Under the pieces are notes generated by a model that ran no database searches, was not told the origin of the DNA, and saw nothing but the letters and a program-made list of their open reading frames with translations. DNA of 64,000 bases from the NCBI GenBank assembly GCA_006503535.1, contig QYRS01000007.1, forward strand, positions 930,001 to 994,000, given 5' to 3'. A program made the translations under genes and the position numbers. This document shows positions 1 to 10,639 of this stretch, piece after piece. The DNA comes from Arthrinium phaeospermum. Lineage: Eukaryota > Ascomycota > Sordariomycetes > Amphisphaeriales > Apiosporaceae. How positions within the stretch are numbered: position 1 is the first letter of the stretch; every line of letters starts with the position of its first letter.

Positions 1-1986
1 GTCTTGGTTTCTTTTCTTTTTCTTTTGTTCCTTCTTTTCGTCTACCTCGGCGCCATTTTAACGTTGCAAGCTAGAATCCCGCAAAGTGCCAGTGGCAAGA
101 AGAATCTCTCACTGGTCAATGTCAAGGCTCCAGGAGGCCGCAGGGACGGAGTGGTAATAAATGTGCCGTCTCAAAGTACACTTTCCAAAGATGAGCCATC
201 CTCGGGGCGGACGGCTCATCTCACGTCAAATGCAGTGAAAAAGAGAGAGAAGATGCAAAGATAGATGCCCAATAAGTCTCGCACCATGCATGATGCAGGC
301 AAGTATCTCTGTGCCGACTGATCACCAGCCCCGCAAGTACACCGGGCCCTCAAGGAATTCCGGTGATGACTTAAAAAGCAACCCCAGTATCCCCTTGATG
401 GCGATGGCGCTGCTATTGGCATAATACTTCCCGTGAATAATCACCAGGTCAGTTTATCGATTCAAGTGCTATAATTAACGGAATAAACATTATGTCAATA
501 GCACCAGGGATCCCTGGTATGTACAGTACAACATAATCTGGTGGAAGCAGCGCTTTCGCCATCAAAGGGATAGTACCGCGGCGGTAGGTAAGTAGGTAGT
601 AGCTGGTAGCCTGTACGGGCTTTACGCCAAGTGGTGGTTGCCTGCCCGCACTTCAATATGACTGCTGCGGCCGGGATAAAAAAGCTGACAGCTCTTATAT
701 CAACTGCCAAGCTGCATGGCCGCAATCCCTTCGTCGTACATGCAGCACAGCACAGGCAACGGTGCATTGTTGATCTTGTAGGCTTGTCTGTTTCAAATAC
801 AGAATCTGGGTAGGGATGGCAGTAGGTCCCGATGGCCAATGGATGTCCGTGGATGCAACTCACGAAATAAGCTTGTAGTAATCCGACTGGAGTTTCCACT
901 TCGCGGGGATGGAGTTGGCATTCTCGAAGCCCGAAGCCGAAAGGGGGGTCCTCTTTGTTAGTGGTTTACATGTGCTGTAACAGTAAGTATGTGCAGGACA
1001 TGCCTGCTCGAGATTAGCCCCGGCTGGTAAGTTTTCTCATCGACTGGTAGCACCGAGAAGCCCGGCGCCTCGGTGGTGGGCTCTGCCTTGGGGAAGGGGT
1101 CGAACACGAAGATGGAAGAGAGCCCGTAATCCTCTTTGGGCAAATTGGATGTCTCTCGCCCGTTGTTTGTCTCGTCAATCTGAGGTGATGTCGAGGTCTA
1201 GACCGTTCGGTGGGGTCGGCCTTGCATGCATGAAATGCGGACGTCTAGAAAAAGTCAACCTGCCTACTACCAGTACCTACGCCCTATCACCCCGTAAGGA
1301 CTGCACGAAGCCTGCCTAGCCTAGGACCCTAACGGAGACGAGCCGACCTTTGGCCGTGCCCCCCTCCCCAATCTCGACTGGAGCTGGTCCTCTTCGCCTT
1401 GCTAGTTATTAGGTGACTTGTTGATGGGCTTCCAGAAGCAGAAGCCGTCACTATCAGATCCACAAGACCAGGACCATAGCCGTGTATTGACAACAGGGAA
1501 CCGAAGGTGGTGGAGCAATTGCAGGCTAAGACGATTGTCGATCTTATGCATGGTCCCCTGATTTATAGAAGCGATCGCCTAGTTTTGCATCGGGAAAGGA
1601 ATAGGTGGTATGATTACTTGAGCGAGCTGCATTTGGTGGTTTCGGGCCCTTTAGTGTGTAGCAATATCAAGCCCGCTGCCGCCGGCCAAGCTGCGCGAGT
1701 GGGTGTGTTAAGGTGTCAACCACGCACGTCTAACCACGCACACCACAACTTTCTCGCCCCCTTGAACTCCGACTCTGCCGCAAGAACATCGAGTCCGAGC
1801 CTGAGAACCGGTCGGAAAACCACGCCATCTTCGTCATAAATCAACATCATTTGCGGTTGGAGTCGTTGGCTGCTTTCTCTGACACAGGGTGCGCCCACAA
1901 CTGACTGGACTGTCGAATTCGCAAGTGGCACCTGTGGCTATCTGGGCAGGACCACCCACACCCCGGAAAGCCTAAACAATCGGCAT
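1..1986. other. Spacer without a supported gene
   Basis: Only short, compositionally ordinary open frames occur on either strand and none carries a recognisable motif. A run of TAGGTA-like units lies at about 582-606. The right end is presumably the promoter of the small gene starting at 1987. A gene whose body lies left of the window could end here, but I see no coding signature. Confidence 0.5.
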
Positions 1987-2562
1987 ATGGTCTCGCGCGG
2001 GAGGCCGCTCTTCCTTTTGCACGGCGAGACTCCAATGAGCAGCCCGGCCTCAGCAAGGGAACCAGGCGCCGAGCAAGGGAAGGAAGCAACGCCGGCAGGA
2101 AATGGCGGCGCCAACGCAGTAGCCGGGCCAGCCAGAGGCCATTCTCAAACGCTCTCCATCTTGATTTTCAAAGGAAGGCCGGAAGACACGCCAGCGGCAC
2201 GAATCACAGATCTTTATGTGGCGGCGAACGATGATAGCAACACAAATAGCACATTTCGACTGGATGGCCAGCCTGGGAAATATCGAGCAGGCGAGCTGTG
2301 GAATCTGGCCGCTCCTCGGCTGAGGCCCGACTACCGCTCACAGATTCATGTCGCAACTTTATCCACCGCTTCAGCCGTGGACACCACTTTGCACGACACA
2401 ATCAAGGGTGTCGTGGTGAACAACGAGGACCCAAGCTGGGGTTGCCAGCACTGGGTTGGCGATGTGGTGACGACGCTGCATGAATTAGGCATGATTTCCG
2501 AAGATGAGGGGGATCGAGCGATCGATGCGATGATGAACATCATACTAGCAGCCCCCCGTTGA
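1987..2562 (+). CDS. Small conserved fungal protein with WGCQHWVGD motif
   Basis: An uninterrupted frame of 191 codons opens at ATG 1987; a second in-frame ATG at 2035 would give 175 residues, and sequence alone does not decide between them. The first ~60 residues are low-complexity (Gly/Ala/Pro/Glu). The rest looks like a folded domain: a strand near residue 55 (ILIFKGRPED), then a C-terminal block with WGCQHWVGDVV followed by a helix rich in Asp/Glu ending near IDAMMNIIL. From memory, ascomycetes have a family of small uncharacterised proteins with a W-x-C-Q-x-W-V-G-D signature followed by a helix of this kind. No catalytic function is known to me. No signal peptide or membrane segment is visible. 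Upstream and downstream spacers are long, so the gene stands alone. Confidence 0.6.
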   Translation: MVSRGRPLFLLHGETPMSSPASAREPGAEQGKEATPAGNGGANAVAGPARGHSQTLSILIFKGRPEDTPAARITDLYVAANDDSNTNSTFRLDGQPGKYRAGELWNLAAPRLRPDYRSQIHVATLSTASAVDTTLHDTIKGVVVNNEDPSWGCQHWVGDVVTTLHELGMISEDEGDRAIDAMMNIILAAPR

Positions 2563-4553
2563 TGAGGGCGATGCTGGATGATGACGGTATGACGAGTTAT
2601 ACCTGTAATGTCTAATACGGTTGCCGCATGTCGTCTTCGCCAGAGGCACAAGATTTTGCCAGCGACTTTTGTCATCCACAAAGCTTTGAGATGGCCCTTT
2701 TAGGTTGGGAGGCGGGTTGGAAGCATACAAGCGAACAGACACTTATGTCTGTCTTCCGTTTGGTTGTTGGCAGGTGTACCTGATAGAAAAGCCATGGTGC
2801 TCCCCGTCTGGGAGTGCCAGGGCCACTGGATTTCCGGTTGAGAATAGGCGTTGGCCCCGAAGGCCTCATTTGCATGGAATGTCAAACGAAGATTCAGCAC
2901 AATGGCTTGCCACAGCTTTGAAGACATCAGTAAAAATACAGAGCTGATAATGCGGTCGGCAGGGCAGAAATTGCCATGAGAGTAGTTTGGCACGCCACTC
3001 AAGAGACACCGTCTTTGGCAGGCCAGCAGAAGCGCTCGCTCTTCCGAGAGGCAGATCCGATGATTTCAAATCAGTAGCCATTCGAGTTGGAGTTCATTGC
3101 CATGCTCGGGAAGGATCACAGCAGGCCGAGGACACCGTGATACTCAAATCTGCAACAGTGTCTGTCGGCCACGAGAAAGACAGCTTGGGAGGCTGATGGT
3201 CAGGATTATCATTTTCGTACTTGATTGCGGCCACTTTGATGGCCCTCCACAACATATAGACGCACGGCAGCTGCAATGAGACTCTTTTTCTTTTTCTTTC
3301 CTGGGAAAACGTAGATTGTCAAGTGCCCGGGCTTCGTGGGAGGTGGAGTTGAGGAGTTTGATGAACACCTTACAGCAACTTGAAACAAGCCGGAACAAGA
3401 AACAACATCGCCCGAAACATCTGGCTGAAGGCTTGGAGCTAGGTGAACCCGACAATGAAATGACCAATGATGATATGTAATTCACCGACCTCCCGTACTT
3501 AAGTTGGTAGTTGGGCCCCTAGAGGCAATAGAGTATGCAGACAACCAGGCAGGCAGGCGCACTGGAACCGAGGTGGGTCTGAGGCTGCCTACTTTGCTGT
3601 ATAACATCTTGATCCTACATGGCTGCATCCGACCTCCATTGAAAGAATTGATGGCTCCAGTGCATCAGCAGATTATCGATTCGCTCTACATATTTTCCGT
3701 CGCGGTCTGACATCATAGTCCACATTGATAGATCCGTGTCGACGCATGAGCAAGTACGTAGGTGTTTATCTATCTGCTACCTACCAATTACCTTACAATA
3801 ATCTGCAGCGGGTGTTCATATAGGGATGATAGCTGCTGGCAGTACGTAAATAGAGCTGAGCTGAGTCGCTGCAGTCCCACTAAGAGTACATAGTACAGTA
3901 CCCCTGCCCAGCCTCTAGGGGTCCTGAGATTTGGAAGTCCAATCAGGCTCGGCCTCCTCGAAATAGCATGTACAAATCATTGAATACCTCATACAACGGC
4001 CACTCTAGCAAGCATTGAATGGGTTTTGGTTACTGCAAGGAAGTCAATAATCGTATCCTCACATTATTTATACGAATCTTAAACTGGATCTTTTTGCGGC
4101 CTGGGATTGCCCAAGATGAAATGGCAAGCGAAGTACATGATCCCTTTGGAGCGCAGGGCCGGTACTGCCTGCGGATGGCGGATAGTAACCCCTAAAACTG
4201 GGTCCCTGTTCCCCATACGCGTTCGTCAGCCAGCCATCGAGCGCTTTGGGGGACGTGTTTGAGAGAAAGCCGACCGTCAGCTCAAGGTTGCCAGTTGCCT
4301 TTAACCATTGATCGATCGGACGTATCGGGCCCGACACGAATTCGAAAGGCCACTTCACCACCCTTCCTCAGAAGCCTTCCAGTTTCAACCATTCTGGGTT
4401 TTCTTTTATTCTGCAGTCTTTCAAGCACTAGATTACCTCATTGAGACTGGCAGTGGCCGACGTTTCCCCCTTTGTCCTGCCATCCCTTTGCCTTTCGAGG
4501 AATTGAAGTCGCCCCTACTTCGCCGTCGCTCTTGCGCGACAGTTCTAGCAGAC
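2563..4553. other. Spacer and KEX1 upstream region
   Basis: No coding signature was found. Open frames over 4.06-4.55 kb lack motifs, and the one leading into KEX1 is simply the in-frame extension upstream of its true ATG. The ~200 bp before 4554 contains pyrimidine-rich stretches typical of fungal 5' leaders. Short TACCTA/TAGGTA motifs occur near 3755-3795. Confidence 0.5.
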
Positions 4554-6565
4554 ATGGCTTCAATTGCCTCCCCCATACGGCTGGCCGCCTTCGGGCTGCT
4601 TGCCCTGGCATCACGGACCCTGACCGTCAGCGCAGAGAAGACGGCTGCCGATTACTTCGTCCACTCCCTGCCTGGCGCTCCGAAGGACTCGTTGGTGAAG
4701 ATGCATGCTGGGTAAGAAGACCGTTTTCCCACCGGCGCGCGCATCACCGTGGCAATCCATACTGACTCTCATGGCTCCAGTCACATCGAAGTCAACCCTG
4801 AACACAACGGAAACCTCTTTTTCTGGCATTTCGAGAACCAGCACATCGCCGACCGGCAACGAACCGTTATCTGGCTGAACGGCGGTCCCGGCTGTAGTTC
4901 TGAAGATGGCGCAATGATGGAGATTGGCCCCTTCAGGACGAAGGATAAGGAAACCCTGGTGCCCAACAATGGCTCCTGGCACGAATTCGCAAACCTCCTT
5001 TTCGTCGATAATCCTGTTGGCACCGGATACAGTTTTGTCGATACCAACAACTACCTTCACGAGCTGGACGAGATGGCCGACCAATTCGTAAAGTTTTTGG
5101 AGAAATGGTTTAAGGTGTTCCCTCAATATGAACATGACGACGTAAGATATTCCAAGAGTAATCATCGTCAACGATGGCTGACAGAACAACACAGTTATAT
5201 ATTGCCGGTGAATCGTTTGCTGGCCAGCACATTCCCTATATTGCTCGCGCCATCCTAAAGCGAAACAAAAACCCACAGATTGTTGGCACCCCCAATAGCC
5301 ATACCGATATGCATTCGTGGAACCTGAAGGGTATATTGATCGGAAACGGATGGGTTTCGCCGCCTGAGCAGTACGAAGCTTATCTTACCTACGCCTACGA
5401 AAAGGGTCTCGTCAAGAAGGGTTCCGATATTTCTCAACAGCTGGAGAATTCCTACCGGGTCTGTTCGAGGGAGATGGCTTCTAAGCATTTGCAAGAGGTG
5501 GACAACCCGATGTGCGAGGCCGTTTTGCAGGATATTCTTCGTCTCACGGAGAAAAACGGACGTTGCGTCAACATGTATGACGTCCGTCTAGACGACACCT
5601 ACCCAAGCTGCGGCATGAACTGGCCTCCGGATTTGGAAAACGTTACGCCCTACCTTCGAAGAGACGACGTTACTGCGGCACTTCATATTGATAAGAAACT
5701 CAACACCGGATGGCAAGAATGCAACGGTGCCGTCGGCGCAGCTTTCTCGGTGAAGAACTCGAAACCCTCGGTTACATTTTTGCCGGAACTGCTGACGGAA
5801 ATCGAAATTCTTCTCTTTTCTGGAGCCGAGGATCTCATTTGCAATCATCTTGGCACTGAGGCTTTTATCAGCAACATGGAATGGAACGGAGGAAAGGGTT
5901 TCGAAATTTCCCCTGGAAACTGGGCCCCGCGACGCGACTGGACTTTCGAGAGCGAGAAGGCCGGCTTTTGGCAGGAGGCGCGAAACCTGACATATGTCTT
6001 GTTCTACAACTCTTCCCACATGGTTCCTTTCGACTACGCACGTCGCTCGCGCGACATGCTGGACCGATTCATGGATGTGAACATTAGCAGTATCGGGGGA
6101 ATTCCGTCGCAAAGCGCCCTGGATGGAGCGACATTGGCAGATACTACTGTTGGGGGCGCAAGCAACAAGACAGCTGACCAAGCCGCCAAAGATAAAGAGG
6201 TTGAAGAAGCCAAGTGGTCCGCCTACTACAAGTCGGGCGAACTTGTGCTGGTCATTGTTATCGTGGCAGCCGGTGCTTGGGGCTTCTTTGTCTGGCGGAG
6301 CCGCCGACGAACCCAGGGCTACGAGGGCCTGTCCGGGCTTGCTCGTAGCACAGGCATCGAGAGCTTCCGCAGCAATGGCAACCAGAGATCGCGTCGCGAC
6401 GTGGAGGCCGCCGATTTCGACGAAAGCGAATTGGACGATCTCCATGTCCAGACACCAACGGAGGCGGGGGTAGGGAAGGGGCATTATGATATCGACGATG
6501 ACAGCGATGAAGACGTGGTCCCTCACGAGAAGCCGAAGGCACCAGGGTCATCTAGCCGCAGTTAG
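4554..6565 (+). CDS. KEX1: Pheromone-processing carboxypeptidase KEX1
   Basis: Serine carboxypeptidase (peptidase family S10) that trims C-terminal Lys/Arg from pro-protein fragments released by Kex2 in the late Golgi. Three exons fit perfectly: 4554-4711, 4781-5141 and 5195-6565, with introns of 69 and 53 nt. The product is 629 residues, normal for the family. Visible features are a signal peptide (residues ~1-23), the oxyanion/substrate motif [10 protein letters not shown] in exon 2, the catalytic Ser in GESFAGQ (Ser180), catalytic Asp in SGAEDLICN (Asp386), catalytic His in NSSHMVPFD (His448), a Thr/Ala-rich stalk, one membrane segment at ~523-540, and an Asp/Glu-rich cytosolic tail. ATG 4554 is chosen because the signal peptide starts there; the open frame extends further upstream without sense. 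The acidic tail after the membrane span separates KEX1 from vacuolar carboxypeptidase Y. Confidence 0.95.
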
Positions 6566-7364
6566 AATATCTTGTATAACACGACTTGAGTAAGTGATAG
6601 GATTGGCATGGCTGTGTTATATATCATTTACTCAATGTTGATGATTGTTTCGAAACAGTATCAAAGTTTGAACCGAACAGTGATAGATTCACCGTGCCGG
6701 CGCATTATACATATAATATGCTATGTGTGAAAATGGTTATGCTTTAAAGAATTCCTTAGATGGACCATGTTACATTATTCGCATATCTGATTCGGCTCAT
6801 ACGATAACGAAACTCGCATACAATCGCCCAAGGTTATTGATGGCTAGTGATATACGCAGGATACGGAAGGTCGCGTTACAGAGTTCAAGGGGCCAAGTAA
6901 GCGACAAGCCCAGGAACCGCGCTCGGAACCTGAACATGCATTTGAGTTTGTCTTTCGTAACCCGAAGTGCACCATGGGGGAAACCTTGGTTAGTTTACGG
7001 GCACCGGTCTGGTCTGAAATAGCCATGCGATCTATCATCGAACATGTTCATCACCCTACCCCTAGGGGAGGGACATCAGTGCACCAAGACACCGACTGCG
7101 CCTCCCAACTCCCGGAAACTCAATACATTTCGCCTCCCGAGCACACAATGGAAACTAATATACCGTGGGGGTGTCCGTGTCGCTGAGACGACCATGTTCT
7201 CCCGTCTGCCTGCTTCCACTGCGTCATTATCTTAGAACCCGCGTGAAAAAGAAAAGAAGAAAAAAGTACTGCCGACTCTGTGTGTCTGGACCACATGTTA
7301 CAGTGTTGGTCTTTACTGTTGCTAGTCTCTTGATATTATTGTAATACCACCAGACATCGTCACC
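6566..7364. other. Spacer between KEX1 and the monooxygenase
   Basis: AT-rich 3' flank of KEX1 followed by the upstream region of the next gene. No coding, RNA or repeat signature seen. A purine-rich A/G tract lies at ~7243-7266, about 100 bp before the next start codon. Confidence 0.5.
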
Positions 7365-8765
7365 ATGTCGCCCACGCAACAGCAGCAGCCGGCCAAGTTT
7401 CGCCTAGCCATCGCCGGCGGCGGCATCTCGGGCTTGGCCCTCGCTGCGGCGTTGACCAAGTCGTCGTGCCACGAGCAGCTGGCCGTCACCGTATACGAGG
7501 CGGTGCCCGAGTACAAGGACGTCGGGGCCGGCCTCGCGCTGCACCTCAACGCCATCAAGGCCATGGCCTTGCTGGGCCCGGAGCTCCAGCGCGCTTACTT
7601 TGAGCGGGCTCTCACCATGGCGGCCGAGGAGGACACCGAGATGGCCACTACCGTCATGCTGGCCCAGGGCCCCCACGCCGGCACCGTGGTCGCCGAGCTG
7701 GGGAAGGCCAAGGGCCGCAAGTCCATTGCCCGGTCCGACCTCGTCCAGGGGTTCTTGGAGCTCGTGCCTGAGGGGACGGTCAAGTTCGGGAAGCGACTCG
7801 TGAGGATTGAGGAGACTGCCGAGGGTACCGGCGACGGCGACGGCCGCCCCGTGGTCAAGTTGTCGTTCAAGGACGGCACGACCGCCGAGGCCGACGCGCT
7901 GATCGGCGCCGACGGCATCCACAGCGTCACGCGATCGTACCTACTGGGGGCCGAACACCCGGCCACGGCGCCCAAGAACCACGACGGCTGGGTCGTCTAC
8001 CGGACCCTGGTGTCGACGGAGGAAGCACGAAAGAAGATCAATCCCCGCTGGACGACCAACGTACCCATCATGATGGGACCGCGGGGCCACATCAACTGCA
8101 TCCCGCTGAGCAAGAACACGCGGCTCAGCGCCGGCGTCGCCGTGCGCGGCAACGTCCTCCGCGCCCTCACCTCCTCTGCTGCGCCGGACGACGACGACAA
8201 CGAAAAGCCGGAGCTGGACCCGAGCTTGTACGCCGACTACACCGAGGAGGCCCAACAAATCGTCCGCCTCGTCGCCGCCGACACGAGCGCGTCCTGGACG
8301 GCGGCCGACCACGACCACGCCCCGACCTACCACCGCGGCCGCGTGTGCCTGCTCGGCGACGCCGCGCACGCCTCCCTGCCCTTCGCCGGCAACGGCGCCG
8401 CGCAAGCCCTCGAGGACGCGGCGGTGCTGCACGCCCTCTTCACCTCCTCCCCCTTATCTTCCTCCGACCTGCACGACGAGGAAAAAGGCGTCGTCGAAAA
8501 AATGTTCGAGGCCTACGACACGGTGCGCCGCCCGCGGTCCCAGGCCGTCGTGGACCTGGCGCGCCGGTTCGGGCGCGTCTACGCGTACGCCGAGGACGGC
8601 ATGCACGAGGACCCGGTGCGGATGAAGGCCTTCTTCGCCGAGATGTCGGCCTTTACGAACCAGTTCGACGTGCGCGGGCAGAACGAGGAGGCGGTACGCG
8701 TGTTTGAGGGGTTGATGATGGGCAGGGCCGGTGACGGAAAAGGGAGAGGCGAATTGCCCAATTGA
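7365..8765 (+). CDS. FAD-dependent monooxygenase, salicylate hydroxylase-like
   Basis: Single-exon gene of 466 codons in a CACCATG start context. It belongs to the group A flavoprotein hydroxylases (PF01494 type), which use NAD(P)H and O2 to hydroxylate aromatic or related substrates. The dinucleotide-binding motif AGGGISG is at residues 17-23, the second FAD/NADPH motif IGADGIHS at ~180-187, and the third FAD-binding motif GDAAHASLPFAGNG at 331-344, all in the expected order and spacing. An acidic insert (DDDDNEKPELD) near residue 276 looks like a surface loop. There is no membrane segment, unlike kynurenine 3-monooxygenase, so a soluble salicylate-hydroxylase-like enzyme is the best description; the substrate cannot be read from sequence. 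Coding GC is clearly higher than in the flanks. No biosynthetic cluster surrounds it. Confidence 0.9.
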   Translation: MSPTQQQQPAKFRLAIAGGGISGLALAAALTKSSCHEQLAVTVYEAVPEYKDVGAGLALHLNAIKAMALLGPELQRAYFERALTMAAEEDTEMATTVMLAQGPHAGTVVAELGKAKGRKSIARSDLVQGFLELVPEGTVKFGKRLVRIEETAEGTGDGDGRPVVKLSFKDGTTAEADALIGADGIHSVTRSYLLGAEHPATAPKNHDGWVVYRTLVSTEEARKKINPRWTTNVPIMMGPRGHINCIPLSKNTRLSAGVAVRGNVLRALTSSAAPDDDDNEKPELDPSLYADYTEEAQQIVRLVAADTSASWTAADHDHAPTYHRGRVCLLGDAAHASLPFAGNGAAQALEDAAVLHALFTSSPLSSSDLHDEEKGVVEKMFEAYDTVRRPRSQAVVDLARRFGRVYAYAEDGMHEDPVRMKAFFAEMSAFTNQFDVRGQNEEAVRVFEGLMMGRAGDGKGRGELPN

Positions 8766-9459
8766 GAGAGGGATGGTGATTTTGGAAGATTACTGTAGCT
8801 AGACAGCTAGCCACCGATCTGTTACGTACACATTGTGTTCTGTGTTCAGGTAACACTGCAGAGCTCCAATAGATCTGAAATGGTATCTTGAATTCGATTT
8901 GTAATTACGATTAGGCAATGTATTACATCACAGCTGATCTAACGATCCTTGAAACTGTGTATTCTTTTAATTTGCCCTGTACCATCAGCATTTCGCATCT
9001 GGTGACCCCTTATCCAGCTTTGAGGCAAGCCATTATGCTATGAGACTGTGGTAGTGTCTCAACCCGGAGGCTTCTTCTCCCAAAGTACGTCTGTGCAAGT
9101 ACTAAGTTAGGGCCAAGACATGCTCGGGTCTAAATTACTCAGCATCGCAAGCCGTCGTACAACCCAGACGCCTTCATCACTGAGTATCTAGAACTTTAGC
9201 ATATCTAATTCGCTCATATTCGATCAGGTGGGTCCGGACATATGAGCAGTGCTCTCGTACACTGTCTGCCTCGAGCCGCGATCCGTCTGTTCTAAATGAG
9301 CCTCTCGCAGGTTCAAAACCGTGGAAGAGAGGGTATGAGGCAATTGGGACTAAAAATCACGCTGTTATTGTCACCCTCTCCTGTCAATTCGTCATGTGAC
9401 GACGACGACAAGATATGATGCGTAGGTATTAGGAGATGTTAAATGCATATATTGACCAT
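8766..9459. other. Spacer between convergent genes
   Basis: 3' flanks of two convergent genes. No gene seen. A GGTTCAAAACC string near 9309-9319 resembles a tRNA B box, but no cloverleaf can be folded around it. Confidence 0.45.
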
Positions 9460-10639
9460 TCAAAGTCCTTCTTTCGCAAGCATATCTGCGATATCCAAGT
9501 AGAAAGCAATGGCATTGAAGCTGCCGAAGCCACGTCAGTACGTTGATTTGGTCGATCATATAAGGGGGGGCATATTGACTCACTGGGGATCCCTGCCTGC
9601 CCAAAGCTTTCGCATCATCCATCGAAGTCGGTTCGTCCAGTTGATCAGGTCCAGATGGCTAACACCAACAAGAGTACCTTTGTACTGCCCCCACTGACTG
9701 GATGTGACACTAACCAGGCCGTCATTTGGGCCTTCAAGCCTGTCCAGAATATCGTGAGAGAGGCGGAAGGGGCTCAGAAATGGCAGCTGCTCTACCAGTG
9801 CGCCGTAGGAGAAGTATTGCACGCTTGGGTCGTCGGGTGTATTTGGGTTGAACTCTTCCCTCATGTATTTTTGCGTCAGCTGCGCAAAGGCGCCCGTCTC
9901 AAAACCTGCGCCCTCTACGAACTTGTAGACACTAGGTAGGCGCTCTGAGCCGATTTCATCAAACACGTAGTCCGCAAAGGCACTGCCGTGGTGTGGGGAA
10001 GCCACTGTGACGAGGGACTTGACGTCGATGTCCTTGGGTTGCAGTTTCGATATCATGTAGCGCGCGTCTAAGCCACCCATCGAGTGGGCAATGATGTTGA
10101 CACTCTTGCCCTTCGCCACCTCGGCGATGCCTTGAGCCAGCTTCTCGGCTCTTCGCTCTATGCTGCCAGAGGGTGGCACGGCGGAGGCGAAGACCTCGAC
10201 GCCATTTGCGGTCAAAGCTTCGGAAATACCACGCCAGTACTGGACGGCCGGAAATAAAGGCCCAGCTACTTTTAGCTCGGCAAAGCCCAGCAGGCCATGC
10301 GCCAGCACAATGGGGTGCTTTGGGGTGGCTGCGGTTGGGTCAGTACGATATGACAGGAATGGTGGGCACGTATACTGGGGCGGAGGGAGGAGCCTCACCA
10401 TAATTATCTCTGATATAGGCATAGTCGTCCTGTATGCGCCTCCCTAACTCTTTCAGTCGAGGATCGCCATCGTCAGAGGTAGAATAACCGCGGTGCGGCG
10501 CAGGCGTCGGGCAGCATCGACCAGCAGCAGAGGGCCGAAAAGGAAAAGACCGGCTCGGAATAGCAGCATCGACTCGACCCGGGCGGCAGACGTGGTTAAT
10601 AGAGCGAGCCGATAAGTATCTGCTCACGCTCTGGGTCAT
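9460..10639 (-). CDS. Alpha/beta-hydrolase lipase, probably mitochondrial
   Basis: Three exons on the minus strand: 10639-10399, 10328-9584 and 9520-9460, separated by introns of 70 and 63 nt, giving 348 residues. The fold signature starts with HPIVLAHGLLGF at ~85 (oxyanion strand HG), followed by the nucleophile elbow AHSMGGLDARY (Ser163), an Asp candidate in GPNDGLVS and a His candidate in VGVSHLDLINW. This pattern matches fungal triacylglycerol lipase-like proteins that hydrolyse carboxylic esters. The small last exon is supported by the splice sites and by the family-like ending DIADMLAKEGL. The N-terminal ~58 residues before the conserved region are rich in Arg/Ser, poor in acids, and end in RGYSTS, a typical mitochondrial presequence cleavage context. 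Mitochondrial location is therefore inferred, not shown. ATG 10639 is chosen as the start of that presequence; the frame stays open upstream to 10897. Confidence 0.85.

Noticed and set aside
5588..6526. 312-codon minus-strand open frame
   Set aside because: Antisense shadow of KEX1 exon 3, no domain or codon-bias support.
9301..9330. Possible tRNA gene (GGTTCAAAACC, B-box-like)
   Set aside because: No A box at the right distance and no acceptor, D or anticodon stem can be paired around it.
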